Translations under genes and position numbers: made by a program | Assembly (NCBI GenBank): GCA_030704615.1 | Contig: CM060732.1 | Coordinates: 41,459,053-41,523,052 of the forward strand | Direction: 5' to 3' | Origin: Takakia lepidozioides | Taxonomy: Eukaryota; Streptophyta; Takakiopsida; Takakiales; Takakiaceae | DNA length: 64,000 nt | The notes under the pieces: model-generated | The model's database searches: none | Told to the model about the DNA's origin: nothing | The model's input: the letters and a program-made list of their open reading frames with translations, nothing else | Shown here: positions 34,016 through 45,202 of the stretch, piece by piece | How positions within the stretch are numbered: the first letter of the stretch is position 1 | Layout: every line of letters starts with the position of its first letter

Positions 34016-35827
34016 ATGGAGTCAGTTGTTCTGGATCATAGTGGCAGCAAGGTTTTTGCTCTTGGCACGGCCACGATCACCACTACTTCTAATGGAGAGG
34101 GAGGAGAGCAACAAAAGGGAGTGGGAAGTGGCGAGGAGTCTTATGGTTCCAGCAGGGAGTTGAGCACACTCTGTCGGGAGGGACGATTGAAGGAGGCGGT
34201 GAAATTTTTGGACACTATGGATCAAGGAGACATTCGAGCATACTCTGACGCCTATGCTTCTATCTTGCAGGGTTGTGCTAAGATGAAAGCTTTGGAAGAT
34301 GGAAAGCAGGTCCATGCCCACATCATTAGGAGTGGATATGGCTCAGACTTTTCTCTTGGAAACACACTTGTTAGCATGTATTCCAAGTGCGGAAGTATTT
34401 TGGATGCACGGCAAGTGTTTGACAATATGTCTGAACGAAATGTGATATCGTGGACAGCAATGATTTCTGGATATGCTCAGGAAGGGTATGGCAAGGAGGC
34501 ATTTGAACTTTTTAAGGAGATGCAACGAGCAGGGGTAAACCCTGACAAGGTTACCTTCATCAGCATCCTCAATGCATGTACAGTCCCTGCAGCTCTTCAA
34601 CAGGGAAAGCAGGTTCATGCTCAGATTATCAATGCTGGGTTTGAGTCAGATGTGCATCTAGGGAATGCCATTGTCACCATGTATGCTAGGTGTGGGGATG
34701 TTACGAGTGCGCAGCAAGTGTTTGACAAGATGCCCGAACGAGATGTGGTTTCGTGGACTACCCTTGTTAACATGTATTGCAAGTGCGGGAACCTGGTGAA
34801 TGCACGCCAAGTGTTTGATGAAATGCCAAAACGAGACGTGGTCTCGTGGACTGCAATGATTGCTGGATATGCTCAGCAAGGGCACAGTGAGATGGCATTC
34901 CAACTTTTTCGGCAAATGCAACAAGAAGGTGTGAGGCCTGACAAGGTCACTTTTCTTAGCATCCTCAATGCATGTGCTAGCCCAGGAGCTCTGCAACAGG
35001 GCAAGCAGGTCCACGGCCACATCATCAACGCTAGATTTGAGTCAGACGTTCGGCTAGGAAATGCCCTTGTCAGCATGTATGCCAAATGCGGCAGTGTAGA
35101 TAGTGCACGTCGGGTGTTTGACAAAATGTTTAAACGAGATGTGGTCTCATGGACTGCTCTTGTTGACATGTATTGCAAGTGCGGGAGTGTGAAGGATGCG
35201 CGACAAGTGTTTGACCAAATGCCCAAACGAGATGTGGTGTCATGGAATGCTATGATTTCAGGTTATGCTCAGCGGGGTCATGGTGAAGAGGTTTTTGAAC
35301 TTGTTCAGCAAATGCATGGAGAAGGATTGAAACCCGATAGTGTAACCTTCATTGGCATCCTCAATGCATGTTCAAGCCAAGCAGCCCTTGAAGAGGGAAA
35401 GCGAGTTCATGGCCGGATCATTGAATCTGGATTTGAATCAGATGTCTCTGTGGGAAATGCCCTTGTTGACATGTATTCAAAGTGCAGGAGTGTAGTCGAT
35501 GCAAGGCAAGTCTTCGATAGAATTCCTAAGCGAGATGTGGTGTCCTGGAATGCAATGATTACAGGATACACCCAGAATGGATATGGCACAGAGGCTCTCC
35601 AACTCTTCAAACAGATGCAATGGGAAGATGTTAAGCCAGACAATATCACATTCATTGGTGTTCTCACCGCATGCAGCCAGTTGGGCCTGGTGGATGAGGC
35701 CCGTCAATACTTCCGGTCTATGAGTCAAGACCATGGGATTACGCCAACATGGAAGCACCATGGCTACATGGCACAACTAGTTGGCCCTTCAGGTTGCTTG
35801 GAGGAGGTTGACACATTGTTGACCTGA
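34016..35827 (+). CDS. PLS-class PPR protein lacking the E/DYW tail
   Basis: A 603-residue intronless frame starting at ATG 34016. After ~50 low-complexity residues, repeats follow: ISWTAMISGYAQEGYGKEAF, KVTFISILNACTVPAALQQ, NALVSMYAKCGSVDSARRV and VSWNAMITGYTQNGYGTEAL. Two places carry back-to-back short S-like units (YCKCGNLVNARQVFDEMPKR and YCKCGSVKDARQVFDQMPKR) inserted into the PLS order. It ends abruptly at HHGYMAQLVGPSGCLEEVDT plus a few residues, where related proteins continue with E1, E2 and DYW. Without a deaminase it could act only as an RNA-binding partner or be a truncated relic. It is clearly related to the genes in the inverted repeat. Confidence 0.82.
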   Translation: MESVVLDHSGSKVFALGTATITTTSNGEGGEQQKGVGSGEESYGSSRELSTLCREGRLKEAVKFLDTMDQGDIRAYSDAYASILQGCAKMKALEDGKQVHAHIIRSGYGSDFSLGNTLVSMYSKCGSILDARQVFDNMSERNVISWTAMISGYAQEGYGKEAFELFKEMQRAGVNPDKVTFISILNACTVPAALQQGKQVHAQIINAGFESDVHLGNAIVTMYARCGDVTSAQQVFDKMPERDVVSWTTLVNMYCKCGNLVNARQVFDEMPKRDVVSWTAMIAGYAQQGHSEMAFQLFRQMQQEGVRPDKVTFLSILNACASPGALQQGKQVHGHIINARFESDVRLGNALVSMYAKCGSVDSARRVFDKMFKRDVVSWTALVDMYCKCGSVKDARQVFDQMPKRDVVSWNAMISGYAQRGHGEEVFELVQQMHGEGLKPDSVTFIGILNACSSQAALEEGKRVHGRIIESGFESDVSVGNALVDMYSKCRSVVDARQVFDRIPKRDVVSWNAMITGYTQNGYGTEALQLFKQMQWEDVKPDNITFIGVLTACSQLGLVDEARQYFRSMSQDHGITPTWKHHGYMAQLVGPSGCLEEVDTLLT

Positions 35828-36708
35828 GTATGTGTAGGTAAAATAGGTTGGATATTGTGAGCTGAACTGTGTGGCATTGCCAAGCTGCATACTTAACAGC
35901 TACACAGGCTGACCACATCTGTAGGACTAGCAACAAACCAAGCTGAAGTGTCCTAAACTGCATGAGAGGTATAATGAAATTTAGAGCGTGCCTTTTTAAG
36001 CAGGATTCAAAATCTTGAGAGCATCAATGATGATACTTCGAATTGGTTGAAGTGGTGTGGAGTAGGACTGCTGGATTGTCACAGGCTCCCCTTGACAGTC
36101 AACTAGTTTGAACTTTGTAACAGGTATCCTCTTCCATAATCTGCCTTCCAAATCCAGAAACATTTTGGAAATGTCGAAAACAGAGATGTCTTTGCAAACT
36201 AAAACTTCCAAGTTCCTTGGATCATGAAGGTCTTTGAAGACTCAATCTACTACTGAAGATTGAAGTGGGCTGCAAAGGTGTCTGCAGGAAAAGAACCATG
36301 TTGAAGAAATCTGCTATGGTCCAGTTCAGATTGTTCATCACGTAATTATCAGTGTCACCCACTCTCCTGAACAATCTAGCCATTTCAGTCCATTAGTAGG
36401 CTCAAATGCCGCCTCAATCCAACCTTATTTTCCTAAAGAGTTTGTCCAGTTGCACTGTAGTATTTGAAGGTAAGCAGGCAAACTCCTAGAAGATAAGTAG
36501 AATTAGTTTAGCGAGCACCCGAGGCACTGAGAGACTCCCGAAAGAATCAAAGGTACAATTCATGCCTGCCTCATTACAGGGAGTTTTCCAATCCCAAGCC
36601 ACATTTTTGCAGTTTCTGTATGTACAGGTCCCAAAGAACGTCGCGTAGATTCAGGCTGCAAAGTGTCCAAGGGTTTCCTTCGTCTTACAATTCTTCCAAC
36701 CTCTTCTC
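35828..36708. other. Intergenic stretch, nothing assigned
   Basis: A 71-codon minus-strand frame (35996-36211) matches no family I know. The right end should carry the promoter of the PTRHD1-like gene. Confidence 0.35.
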
Positions 36709-39700
36709 ATGAATGCACTGGTACTGCAGGCACCACCTAGTAAGTTCCTCAACCCTCTCTCAAAATGTCATGTCCGCTTGCCTGCAGAGAGAATTCTGTC
36801 AGTTCCTGTTGCCAGCAATGCCTTCTCTCTCTCCGTCTCTCTGTCTTCTTCAGCTTTCGCTGGAGTGAACATTCCCGCCCGTTGTAGCATTATAAGCTCC
36901 AGTACCCACTTAATATCAAATTCGTCGACAAGCCCATCTGTCAGATCTTTGAAACTTTCAGATTTTTGCAGCTCCATCCTCTTCATAAACTCTCGTACGA
37001 TTCCTGTCAGTGAACCAAGCTTCCTCAATGATATTTCGAGTCATTCTTCACGGAAAGGGTCGCACAATAACATCGGTCTCGTCGGGGAGCCGCTTGCTCC
37101 AAAGACAACGCGTCAATACTCTGAAAGACTCACTCTGTTTCAACCATCATTTCTCTCCAGGAAACTCACCTGGCTAAACCCTATTCGGTGTTCTCACCAT
37201 AACAACCCCTCTCTCTCATCAATGGCTGCCATGCCTTCAGTTTCTACAATAAATGAGCTACCTTCAGCAGCTGCGACGGCGACAACACAGGACGCTTCCA
37301 CGGGTGGTTCTCAAACAGAAGTGCTGGTGCAGTACATAGTAGTACGAAAGGATTTGATGGACACAATGAAATGGCCACTGGGGAGCGTGATTTCTCAAGG
37401 CTGTCATGCTGCCGTTGCAGCAATTTGGCTGCACAAGGAGGATCCAGATACTGCCCAGTACTGTGGGCTTGAGAATCTAGACAACATGCACAAGGTTTGT
37501 GATTTATTCTTTTCCTTTTGCTGCTACTCTTGGTTTGTCTGGACACCAAGCATGCATTCAATCAGAGCCTCTTATATCTGATACTCTTCCTGACATTCTC
37601 TTCTTCTTTGTGAAGGTGATAATCTGGTATACATGGTTTCTGAATGGTGTAACTGGATGATGGGATATTGTAATACCACAGCTATTACCAGCTGGGCTAT
37701 ACCATGTTGATAACTGTTGATTTTTCCGAGGTGTTGAGATTTTGACCCAATATTTAGAACCGACTGGTATCACTCTTAAAATGTTGAAAATCCAAATACT
37801 TAGATTTGGCGGGTACGTTATACAGGGCATAATTGTGAGTATAGGCCCTCAATATAAGAGATGCAAGAATCTTTATGGTTCTTTCAGCACTTGTTCATTC
37901 TTTCTGTCTCTCTCTCTTGTATGGACCCTTGGCGCCTCCTGTGGCCTCTTTTCTCTTGTTCCGTTTTCACTTCCAAGGAACCGCCAGTCAGAACAGATTG
38001 CATGAACTAAAAACCCTAGGCAACCAAGTGCCAACAAGAGCAGCCCAATACGGCTGTTTCAGCACACGTATTAAACCTGTGCAACCAAGACAAGTAAGCC
38101 TTTGAGCCAAGTTAGCATGTCAACCGATCTGCTAAACAAATCCACACAGCAGTCATTTTGGGGAGGGGTATTGCACCCAACACTACTTGTACATAGAATA
38201 TGCCAAGGAGATGTGCGGTTAGAAGCGTGTGGGTAATTTTGAACCACAGTGATTTTCTGTCAGCATCTACCAAATGGACAAAAACGTTTTTTGGCCAACA
38301 CATGGCGTTGCTCAGATTGTACTCATAAGACGTTGTTTGCCGTAGCCTTGTGGCCATTGACCCCACGCCCAGTTTGAGCGGGAACAAAAGGGACAGAACC
38401 TACCTCTGTCAGGGGCTGACGTTGGTAGTAAGACTTACCTCCATATAAAGAATTAATCCGGGTTTTCCAGATATCCTCTAGAAATCCCTTCACACAAGCA
38501 TCAATCTGCTGTGTGTGATTTGCCCAAAAACTAGGCCTCAGGAGGGCCTGGGCTTTTGGCTCAGCCTCGAGACTTTCAAAGTTGGTAAACAGGGGTACAG
38601 GCACAATTCCCGTAATAGATTTGAAGAGAGCGTCTCTTTGGTGAGAGAACCCCGGACAGTGTATCAGAAAATGAATACTGTCTTCAGATTGCCCACACAA
38701 CGGGCAATTGCACTCTCCCTTTCCTCTCTGCTTCTGTTTGCTGTTCAAAGGTAGGCTTCCAGCCCTGAGTTTAAATTTCAGTCTAGTGCCGAGAGTGGGT
38801 AGACCCTTGAGGTCATCCAAGATGTCCTCCCCCATGTCACAGACTGGAAACAAGTTCAGGGAAGTTTTCTGCCTAACTTCATTTTCATCAGACAATCTCA
38901 TGGCAACAGACATGGCTGAGGACACTACAGCCTCTAAGTCAGATTTATCCAGCAGGGTCAAGACTTGCGGATCCAGGTCCAGGTCCTTGAGGATCTCTTC
39001 TACTCTCTTCTGCCAGGACTCGGCCTGTTTGACAGGGCGGTCCTGTTTCCAAGATATAGAGTCGATTAATTTAGGATATCTGGTGTTGGGCATATGTTGC
39101 AGCTGACCCCACCATCTGACCTTGAATTGCTCAGAGAGCAACATGTTCCAGTAACTCTTTTGTCCAGAGAAGGAGCCAAGGCCTCCCAGTCTTTCAAGCA
39201 GCTTTACTTGCCCTGCCTCATTGCTAAGTCCCATGGAATGATATGGTAGCATAACACAGGCTGTCTAATAATATCAGATAAACTTCTGGGTGAACCGTCT
39301 TTACCCCAAGCATGGCCCACATATCTGAACCAATTTCTTCTTACTTAGCCTTGTGTTGCCCGTCTAAAGGAGGGAAGCCAAGCCAGTGACCTTGAGCAGA
39401 GAGCAATGAGGGTGCACCTTCTGCCTTGAAACTTGCCACTAAGGAAAGTTGGGTCCTGAGGTATGACGTTTGAATTTGGCAAGCAAGAATAGCCTGAACC
39501 TGAGGGTCCACAATGCTGAGACGTCCTTCAAATGTCATTATGTGACCACATCGTAAGCCACCTGGGTATAAACTATCTTGCTGAGCTGTCTTGTTTGGGG
39601 GACCATGCGATGGTCTGATTGTGGAGCAGAGAGTGGCATGTAATTGCTTGTCACCCTTATTTGTCACACTATATCACATGGGCCTCAATCCCCGTGAACT

Positions 39701-39983
39701 TTATGAAATTACTTTCTTTCTTCTCTTCTCTCACTCCTTTCTATGGTCAGAACACTTGTAGTCAGCCGCTTCAAATGTATTGAAAATCTGTGGTGTGCAG
39801 GTTACTTTGGAAGTGAAGGGAGAGACCCAACTTCGGAACTTGGCGCAGAAATTGGAGAACGATGGGGTGGCCTACAAGTTGTGGATTGAGCAACCTGAAA
39901 ACATCCCAACATGCCTGGCCACCAAACCCTACCGCAAGAGTGTAGTGGCTTCCTTCTTCAAAAGCCTCAAACTCTGCAAATAG
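36709..39983 (+). CDS. Peptidyl-tRNA hydrolase 2-fold protein, PTRHD1-like
   Basis: Two exons: 36709-37494 and 39801-39983 (phase 0, GT-AG), 322 residues. The PTH2 core starts near residue 205: VQYIVVRKDLMDTMKWPLGS, ISQGCHAAVAAIWLHKEDP, then exon 2 VTLEVKGETQLRNLAQKL, YKLWIEQPENIPTCLATKPY and the terminal FFKSLKLCK, all close to PTRHD1. PTH2 enzymes release peptides from tRNA; PTRHD1 members have the fold but uncertain activity. Residues 1-170 are Ser/Thr-rich and poor in acidic residues, like a plastid or mitochondrial targeting extension. An internal in-frame ATG at 37222 (MAAMPSVSTINEL) would give a 151-residue form similar in size to the animal protein. The 2.3-kb intron contains antisense LINE sequence. 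The gene is intact. Confidence 0.88.
38322..39252 (-). mobile_element. LINE family A 3' end, antisense in the PTRHD1-like intron
   Basis: The minus-strand frame of 309 codons is uninterrupted and nearly matches the MEX1-intron copy (for example DSISWKQDRPVKQA and the CPLCGQSEDSIHFLIHCPGF zinc motif, here with the final Cys ligand present). It ends at gattgtactcataagacg on the plus strand. The RT domain is missing, so it is strongly 5'-truncated. The open frame and close match suggest it is younger than the PLP3-intron fragment. Confidence 0.88.
39341..39667 (-). mobile_element. Possible second LINE-type coding fragment
   Basis: A minus-strand frame reads PGGLRCGHIMTFEGRLSIVD, then PQVQAILACQIQ, reminiscent of the GGLGL..DP..QA segment after the RT in plant L1-type elements. 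It lies upstream (in LINE orientation) of the family A fragment, separated by stops. It could be part of the same insertion. The assignment is from memory of the motif only. Confidence 0.4.
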
Positions 39984-40500
39984 ATTCTTGAAAACAATAT
40001 GTTTCTTTAATTGAGGGTATGTGGGTGCAACATCCCACACTTGCAACTTCACTGTGTGCTTCTGAGTGCCTGCTACAGGAGTGGTGGAGCTGTGATAGTA
40101 CCCTGTGCCATACCATGAAGATCATTCCATGTCCTCCACAGACCTCCCGCATGTCACTTCTGGGAAGACCATTTTGATCATGGTCATTGCATCGAGCCTG
40201 AAGCACTCAGGGGTCTTAGTTGCTGGCAGCTCTAGGATGTTCTCCAAACCATTCTTCAAAGAACTGGAAATTTTTCACCAATTCTCTGGACCAGCTAAAT
40301 CCCTTTTGTAAAGTTCCAGGATTCATATGTGGATGTCTGGGTGCATCTAAAAGCTTGGTGAATTCATCAATCTCGGAACACACCTTTTCACAGTCTGGAA
40401 AACTGTCTCTGTCAATTGTAAGTAGATCCACTTTCCAAGTAAGATCGGAGGGTTGGAGCCTTCCTTTCAGCATCTCTACCGTATTTCTACTACCCTAAGT
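39984..40500 (-). other. Coding-like minus-strand frames, unrecognised
   Basis: A frame at 40216-40473 reads VDLLTIDRDSFPDCEKVC and EIDEFTKLLDAPRHPHMNPG, with further frames continuing to 39967. It looks like a degraded gene piece rather than noise, but I do not recognise it. It overlaps the presumed 3' UTR of the PTRHD1-like gene. Confidence 0.3.
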
Positions 40501-41675
40501 ATGTGACGACGACGGACGTCGTCGTCCGTCGAGCTGACGTAGCACCGTCAGGCAAGAACAGACGTCGCAGTACCGTCGACGGCTCGCGTGCCACAAGTGG
40601 CCGTTAACGGTTGGGTGCCTTTCCGGTAACCCGGAGATATTTAGTGTTCGTCTGACGCGAACCGCCAGGTGCCGGGCGATCCATCACCGGCTGTTCCGGT
40701 CGAGGATAAAGCGGCCTTGTTATAGCCTGACAGTAACCGACAAGCAACTGCCACCCTTTCACCTACCCCTGCGGTCCGGCCAGTGTGGTCCCGGGGTCAA
40801 ACCCGGACACACATAATTGGCATGGATGAGAATGCTGACGAGGGGAACAGATAAGAGATTTTTCGTACCTCAGCGACACGTGGGTCAATCGAATCCACCG
40901 TGGACGTGGCACGCGTAATGCGATGACGAATTAGGGTTTGCTGCTCAGATATTTGGAGACGAAGAAGAAGAAGAAGAAGGTGGTTGAGATTATTTAACGA
41001 CTGGACACCCACAGGTGCCAGTAGTATCATTCTCCGTCTCAGATGCTGGAGGCTGTGTTAGTATATATTCTAGTTGGACTTGCCGTCCAGTCCTTGCTAT
41101 CTTGCTGAATTGTGCTTCTTTCGCGATTGAGGATTTGTGTGTACCACTCTCTCTCTATCTCACACTCGCGACCTCCTCTGTCGCAATTGCTGCTCAGGCG
41201 ACTTCGAGGACTTGTGGCCAAGAGTTGTCCTCTTTGTTACCTCTCTGCCGTAGAGATTGTTCCACCACCCCCCGTGAGGTGGAGCCTTCGGTTGTTCGAG
41301 CTTCTGTGTGGCATTGCCACTGAATTCACCAGCACAGAAAAATCTGTGACTTTTTCCTCAGTCAAGATATTACCAATATCGTTTCTAAGCTTCGATGCTC
41401 TGCTTCCTTCCGTTTTGATCGAGCTACCTAACTCCCAACACCAGACCAATCCTAGCAAATTAGACTATCTATTTCGGCTAAGTCTCTTGGAGAACCCAAG
41501 TTCTAGGCGATTATACCAGACAGTAGTTGTGTCGTAGTAACATAATACTGCTTCAACTCCAATTTCTCCGAAATTTGGCACTCTGTTGATCTTACCCTTG
41601 AGTACTCACGAGCTTACCGTCTCTTAAACTATTCTGAAGGTGTAATTGTGCTGGAACCTCTCTGCTGCGTAAGGG
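40501..41675. promoter_or_regulatory. CpG-rich upstream region of the remorin gene
   Basis: 40504-40800 is unusually rich in CpG and contains gacgacgac-ggac-gtcgtcgtc, a 9-bp-stem hairpin (about 40506-40527). A GAA run sits at 40962-40979. A TATATA at 41062-41067 lies 610 bp before the remorin ATG, followed by a CT-rich leader-like stretch (41130-41170). These are candidate promoter and 5' UTR elements only. Part of the interval could instead be an old LTR. Confidence 0.35.
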
Positions 41676-44600
41676 ATGTCAGTGCGGAAGAGTGCAACAC
41701 AATGCTCGGGGATAGTCCCCGACAGCGGATACATTCCTGCCACCTCACTCCAGAGCCGGCGGACCAAGCCCTCTAATCGGTGGTTGGGAAATCGTGTACG
41801 GTTTCAAGATGATATCGACAGCAGCGACAGAAAAAACAGCACTCCGCAGCCCATACCTCAGAATAGCTTCTCCAATGACGCCGTGAAGGCCTGGTTGGAT
41901 TCAAGCCCCACTTCTGTTCTGGACCAAGGCAGCGAACTGGAATTTCAGTCGACTAGTGTCTCTCCCTATTCATCTCCTCCCCGTTCTGGACCCATCAATT
42001 CCAATTATGGACATGACCATGCAGCTTCAAGTACTCGCCCATCTGCCACGACGAGGGTAGTTTACCATTCTTCCTTGTTATCCTGCTATCGTTAGCTCAT
42101 GCATTTCCAATGTGTATTCCAACTGGGATCTCTTCTGACGCATGTGCATTTATCTGTTGAGTTCGCTTGTCCTTGTGTTCGTATTCTAGCATTCCATACC
42201 TTAAGCTTCCTATAGCAAGTTGAGGTAGTATGACTTATCCACAAGACTGGTGATACTCACCACATCCGCGTCTCACTTAAGCTATCATTGTTTGTGGAGT
42301 GACCTGTAGGCAGGTTTAGCATTTTGCTGTGCCAATCCACCATTGCCAATAGTTCTGTCTTTGTTAGAATAACGAACTGAGTAGGCTCTACACTCCACTA
42401 TGGATTCCATGTCTTGGGCAGTTGGGGGTTGGGGATGGCGAGGCCATGGTATGAGGTAGTGGTTGGTCTCTACTGATCGGAACTCAAATGTCTGCTTAGC
42501 AGGGCAGAGTTATATCTCCACCACGGTTTCCAGTAGCAGACATAAATAATGAGCAGCCACCCAATATTGAGCGGTATGGCCCCCTCCCATCTAGAGATGT
42601 TCAGATCAAAGCTCGCAGAGACAGACACCTCCAGGATGCTAATGAAGGCTCACAATCTCCAGCAAGCGACTTCAGTCTGAGTGTTGAGTGGAATGCAATG
42701 TTGGCTGCTGCCGCCGCCAGTGCTACCCAGGATGTTAGCGACAATGAAACTATCATGAACAGTGAGAATGCAAGAGTCTGCGGGACACCCCTCACATCTG
42801 ATCGTCCACAAGTCTTTTTGAAGCCTCCTCGAACTATGGAAAACTATCAAGACACAAACTTTCCAAGCATGGAGAGGGACCCAATGCATGCAGCTCCCAG
42901 AAGAGAGTTTTCTCTAAGAGGACAATCTATGCCAACACCTCAATTTCAAGAGCAAGCAACTAACATGGAAAGACGTGCAGCAGCTGTAGAAGTGAAAGAC
43001 ATCCTCATGGACAATGGAAGAGTTGGTAGTCGGAAGCAAGCACACAACCACACAGGTCTTCTGTCTGAAGTAGAATCAAATACCAGAGGTGCAGGACCTG
43101 GCTCGGGGGTAGCAGCAGCACTTGACAGAAGACGGACTTATCCTGCTGGTTTCAATGGTAGGTTCACTGCAGATGCCTCTTGTGTAATGGAAGGTTTAGC
43201 TTTAGCTTCTTGTAAGCTATATTGCATTTGATATCTGGCTATGTACTTTATGCTTACTTTGGTCAGCTTTGGAAGGTTTCTCTACAACATTGAGATGATC
43301 GCTGTCAAGTTGCAATGTTGACTTCTGTAGTTTTGGGCACATTTGCATTTCTTCAGACACATGTGAAATTCTCGGTACAGTTTGATGGGCTCTCTTTGCA
43401 ATGTGGATGTCATTCAGTCATTTGCTGTTTAGCATGAGAACCTGAGATTTGAAAGTGACGGTCAATGCCATGGTTGGGTCAGCCTTTGATGGTGGTGTAC
43501 AAGATCTTTTCCACTATGACTTGGGAGAGCTCTCATGATGTGACTCATGCCAAAACTGCAGATGAAAATGCACCTGTTGGATATTGTAATGGACAGATCT
43601 CTACTGCAGCAAGGGAACCAATGGTAGCCTCCGCTCATGCAATTATGGTTGCAAACAAGAGCTTACGATATGGGAGCTTTCAACAAGAGCATACATCTGC
43701 CTCTGGAAGTCTCAAGCAAAATGTAAACTATGAAAATGTGGGTTCCTCTCGCAGCTCGCCAAATACAAGCTCTTTGGAGAAGGGGGTAGAAACTAACCCC
43801 ATGGCGCTGGCTCTTCAGACTGCGAAACAACAAAAAGTGGCTTCAAAAGCTGCAGCATGGGAAGAGGCTGAAAACTCCAAATTGAGCAATCGGTATGCTC
43901 TTTGCCCGACCTCCTTTCTCTTTCTTCACTTTATACTAACCCTTCTTTATATGCAAAATTTACAAGTAATGAAGTGGGCCAGATTGTGCCAAATTTTTAC
44001 TTTTGGTTAGAACCAGTAAACGAGAATGTATTATCCCTTCCTCAACAGTTTGTGCCCACCTCGATTGAGGAGTATCCATCCAGGGAAGTGGGCCTCAACT
44101 TGCCCTGACTAACTCTATGGAGTTTTTCTCCCCTTCATCAAGACTTTCACATGGTATGTACATATAGATCACTTGCTTACAGTACATATGCTTCAAAGCC
44201 TGTTTTCACGGAGGACCTTCTGTCTCAGTCCATCGGATTATGTCTGATCTGGTCGTATCTGCATGCTGTACAGTTACATCTTTGCAAATTGCCAACCTTT
44301 TACAGTCATGTAGCCCTGTCTCATGGTGTAGAAAAAATGCGGAATGTGCAGCTACAAGCGTGAAGAGTTGAAGATTTTATCATGGGAAGATCACCAGCGT
44401 GCCAAAGCCAGCATCTCCATGAAGAGAGCTGAGGTCTGTAGATTCTACCCACCTCTTACCAGAATTGACAGGTTTAACTTATTTGCATTTAGAGTAACAG
44501 TGTAGTGTAGAGTTAAAGAGTCATACTAAGGGGACATTACATCCTCTAACTGGAGATGTCATTCTTCCCTAATTACTCCCTTGGGAACATGAAATGGTCC

Positions 44601-45202
44601 TTTTTGAGACATTGGCATTTGTGGTCAACTCTTAACTACATACCTGCAGTCTGTAACCGTCCTCTTCCTGTAAACAACTTTTTATTAATCTAATACATGG
44701 GATCTGTGGAATGTAGTTGTGCGAATACATATTACCTGTTGGGAGATAGTGACATTGGTACTGATGCCCAAACAGAATCTATGGGGTCAGTAGCTCAGTT
44801 GGGTAATAACAGTAGCTCAGTCTCCATGACCAAGACATTTTCCTTAACAGTGATGGCATTGTGCTTAGTTGGAAGTCAATGGGTAAATCCTGCCCATGAT
44901 GGATTACGTCATTGTTTTGCAAGATGGGTGAAAAGTATCTTAGGTTGCAAATGTTTTTACAAGGTGGGTGTTTTGTTGATACCTCACACTACCAGTCAAT
45001 TCTATTGCAGATGAAGTTGGAGGGAAAAAGAGCCCGAGCCATGGAAAAGATGCAAAACGAAATTGCAATTGCACACAAAAAAGCTGAGGAAAAAAAAGCT
45101 ATAGCTGAAGCTAAGCGAGCAGAGAAAGCAGCAAAGGCTGCTGCTGAGGCTGAGCGAATTCGAGCTAGTGGTAAAGTCCCTCACGGCTGTTTCCCGTTCT
45201 GA
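41676..45202 (+). CDS. Remorin family protein (long N-terminal region)
   Basis: Five exons in phase: 41676-42056, 42503-43157, 43562-43892, 44352-44433 and 45011-45202, about 546 residues. The first ~425 residues are Ser/Pro/Asn-rich and probably disordered, with islands such as NRWLGNRVRFQDDID and DFSLSVEWNAMLAAAAAS. The remorin C-terminal domain runs from about residue 430: AWEEAENSKLSNRYKREEL, SWEDHQRAKASISMKRAEMK, then a charged coiled coil (EKMQNEIAIAHKKAEEKKAI) and the tail SGKVPHGCFPF. The near-terminal Cys fits the S-acylated membrane anchor of remorins. Remorins organise plasma-membrane nanodomains and plasmodesmata. The size resembles the long-N-terminus remorin groups. Exon 3's acceptor is the least certain. 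Confidence 0.88.

Noticed and set aside
40502-41542. Possible solo LTR (TG...CA ends) upstream of the remorin gene
   Set aside because: The flanking 5-mers (aagta and taata) do not match as a target-site duplication, and no primer-binding site or internal region is adjacent.
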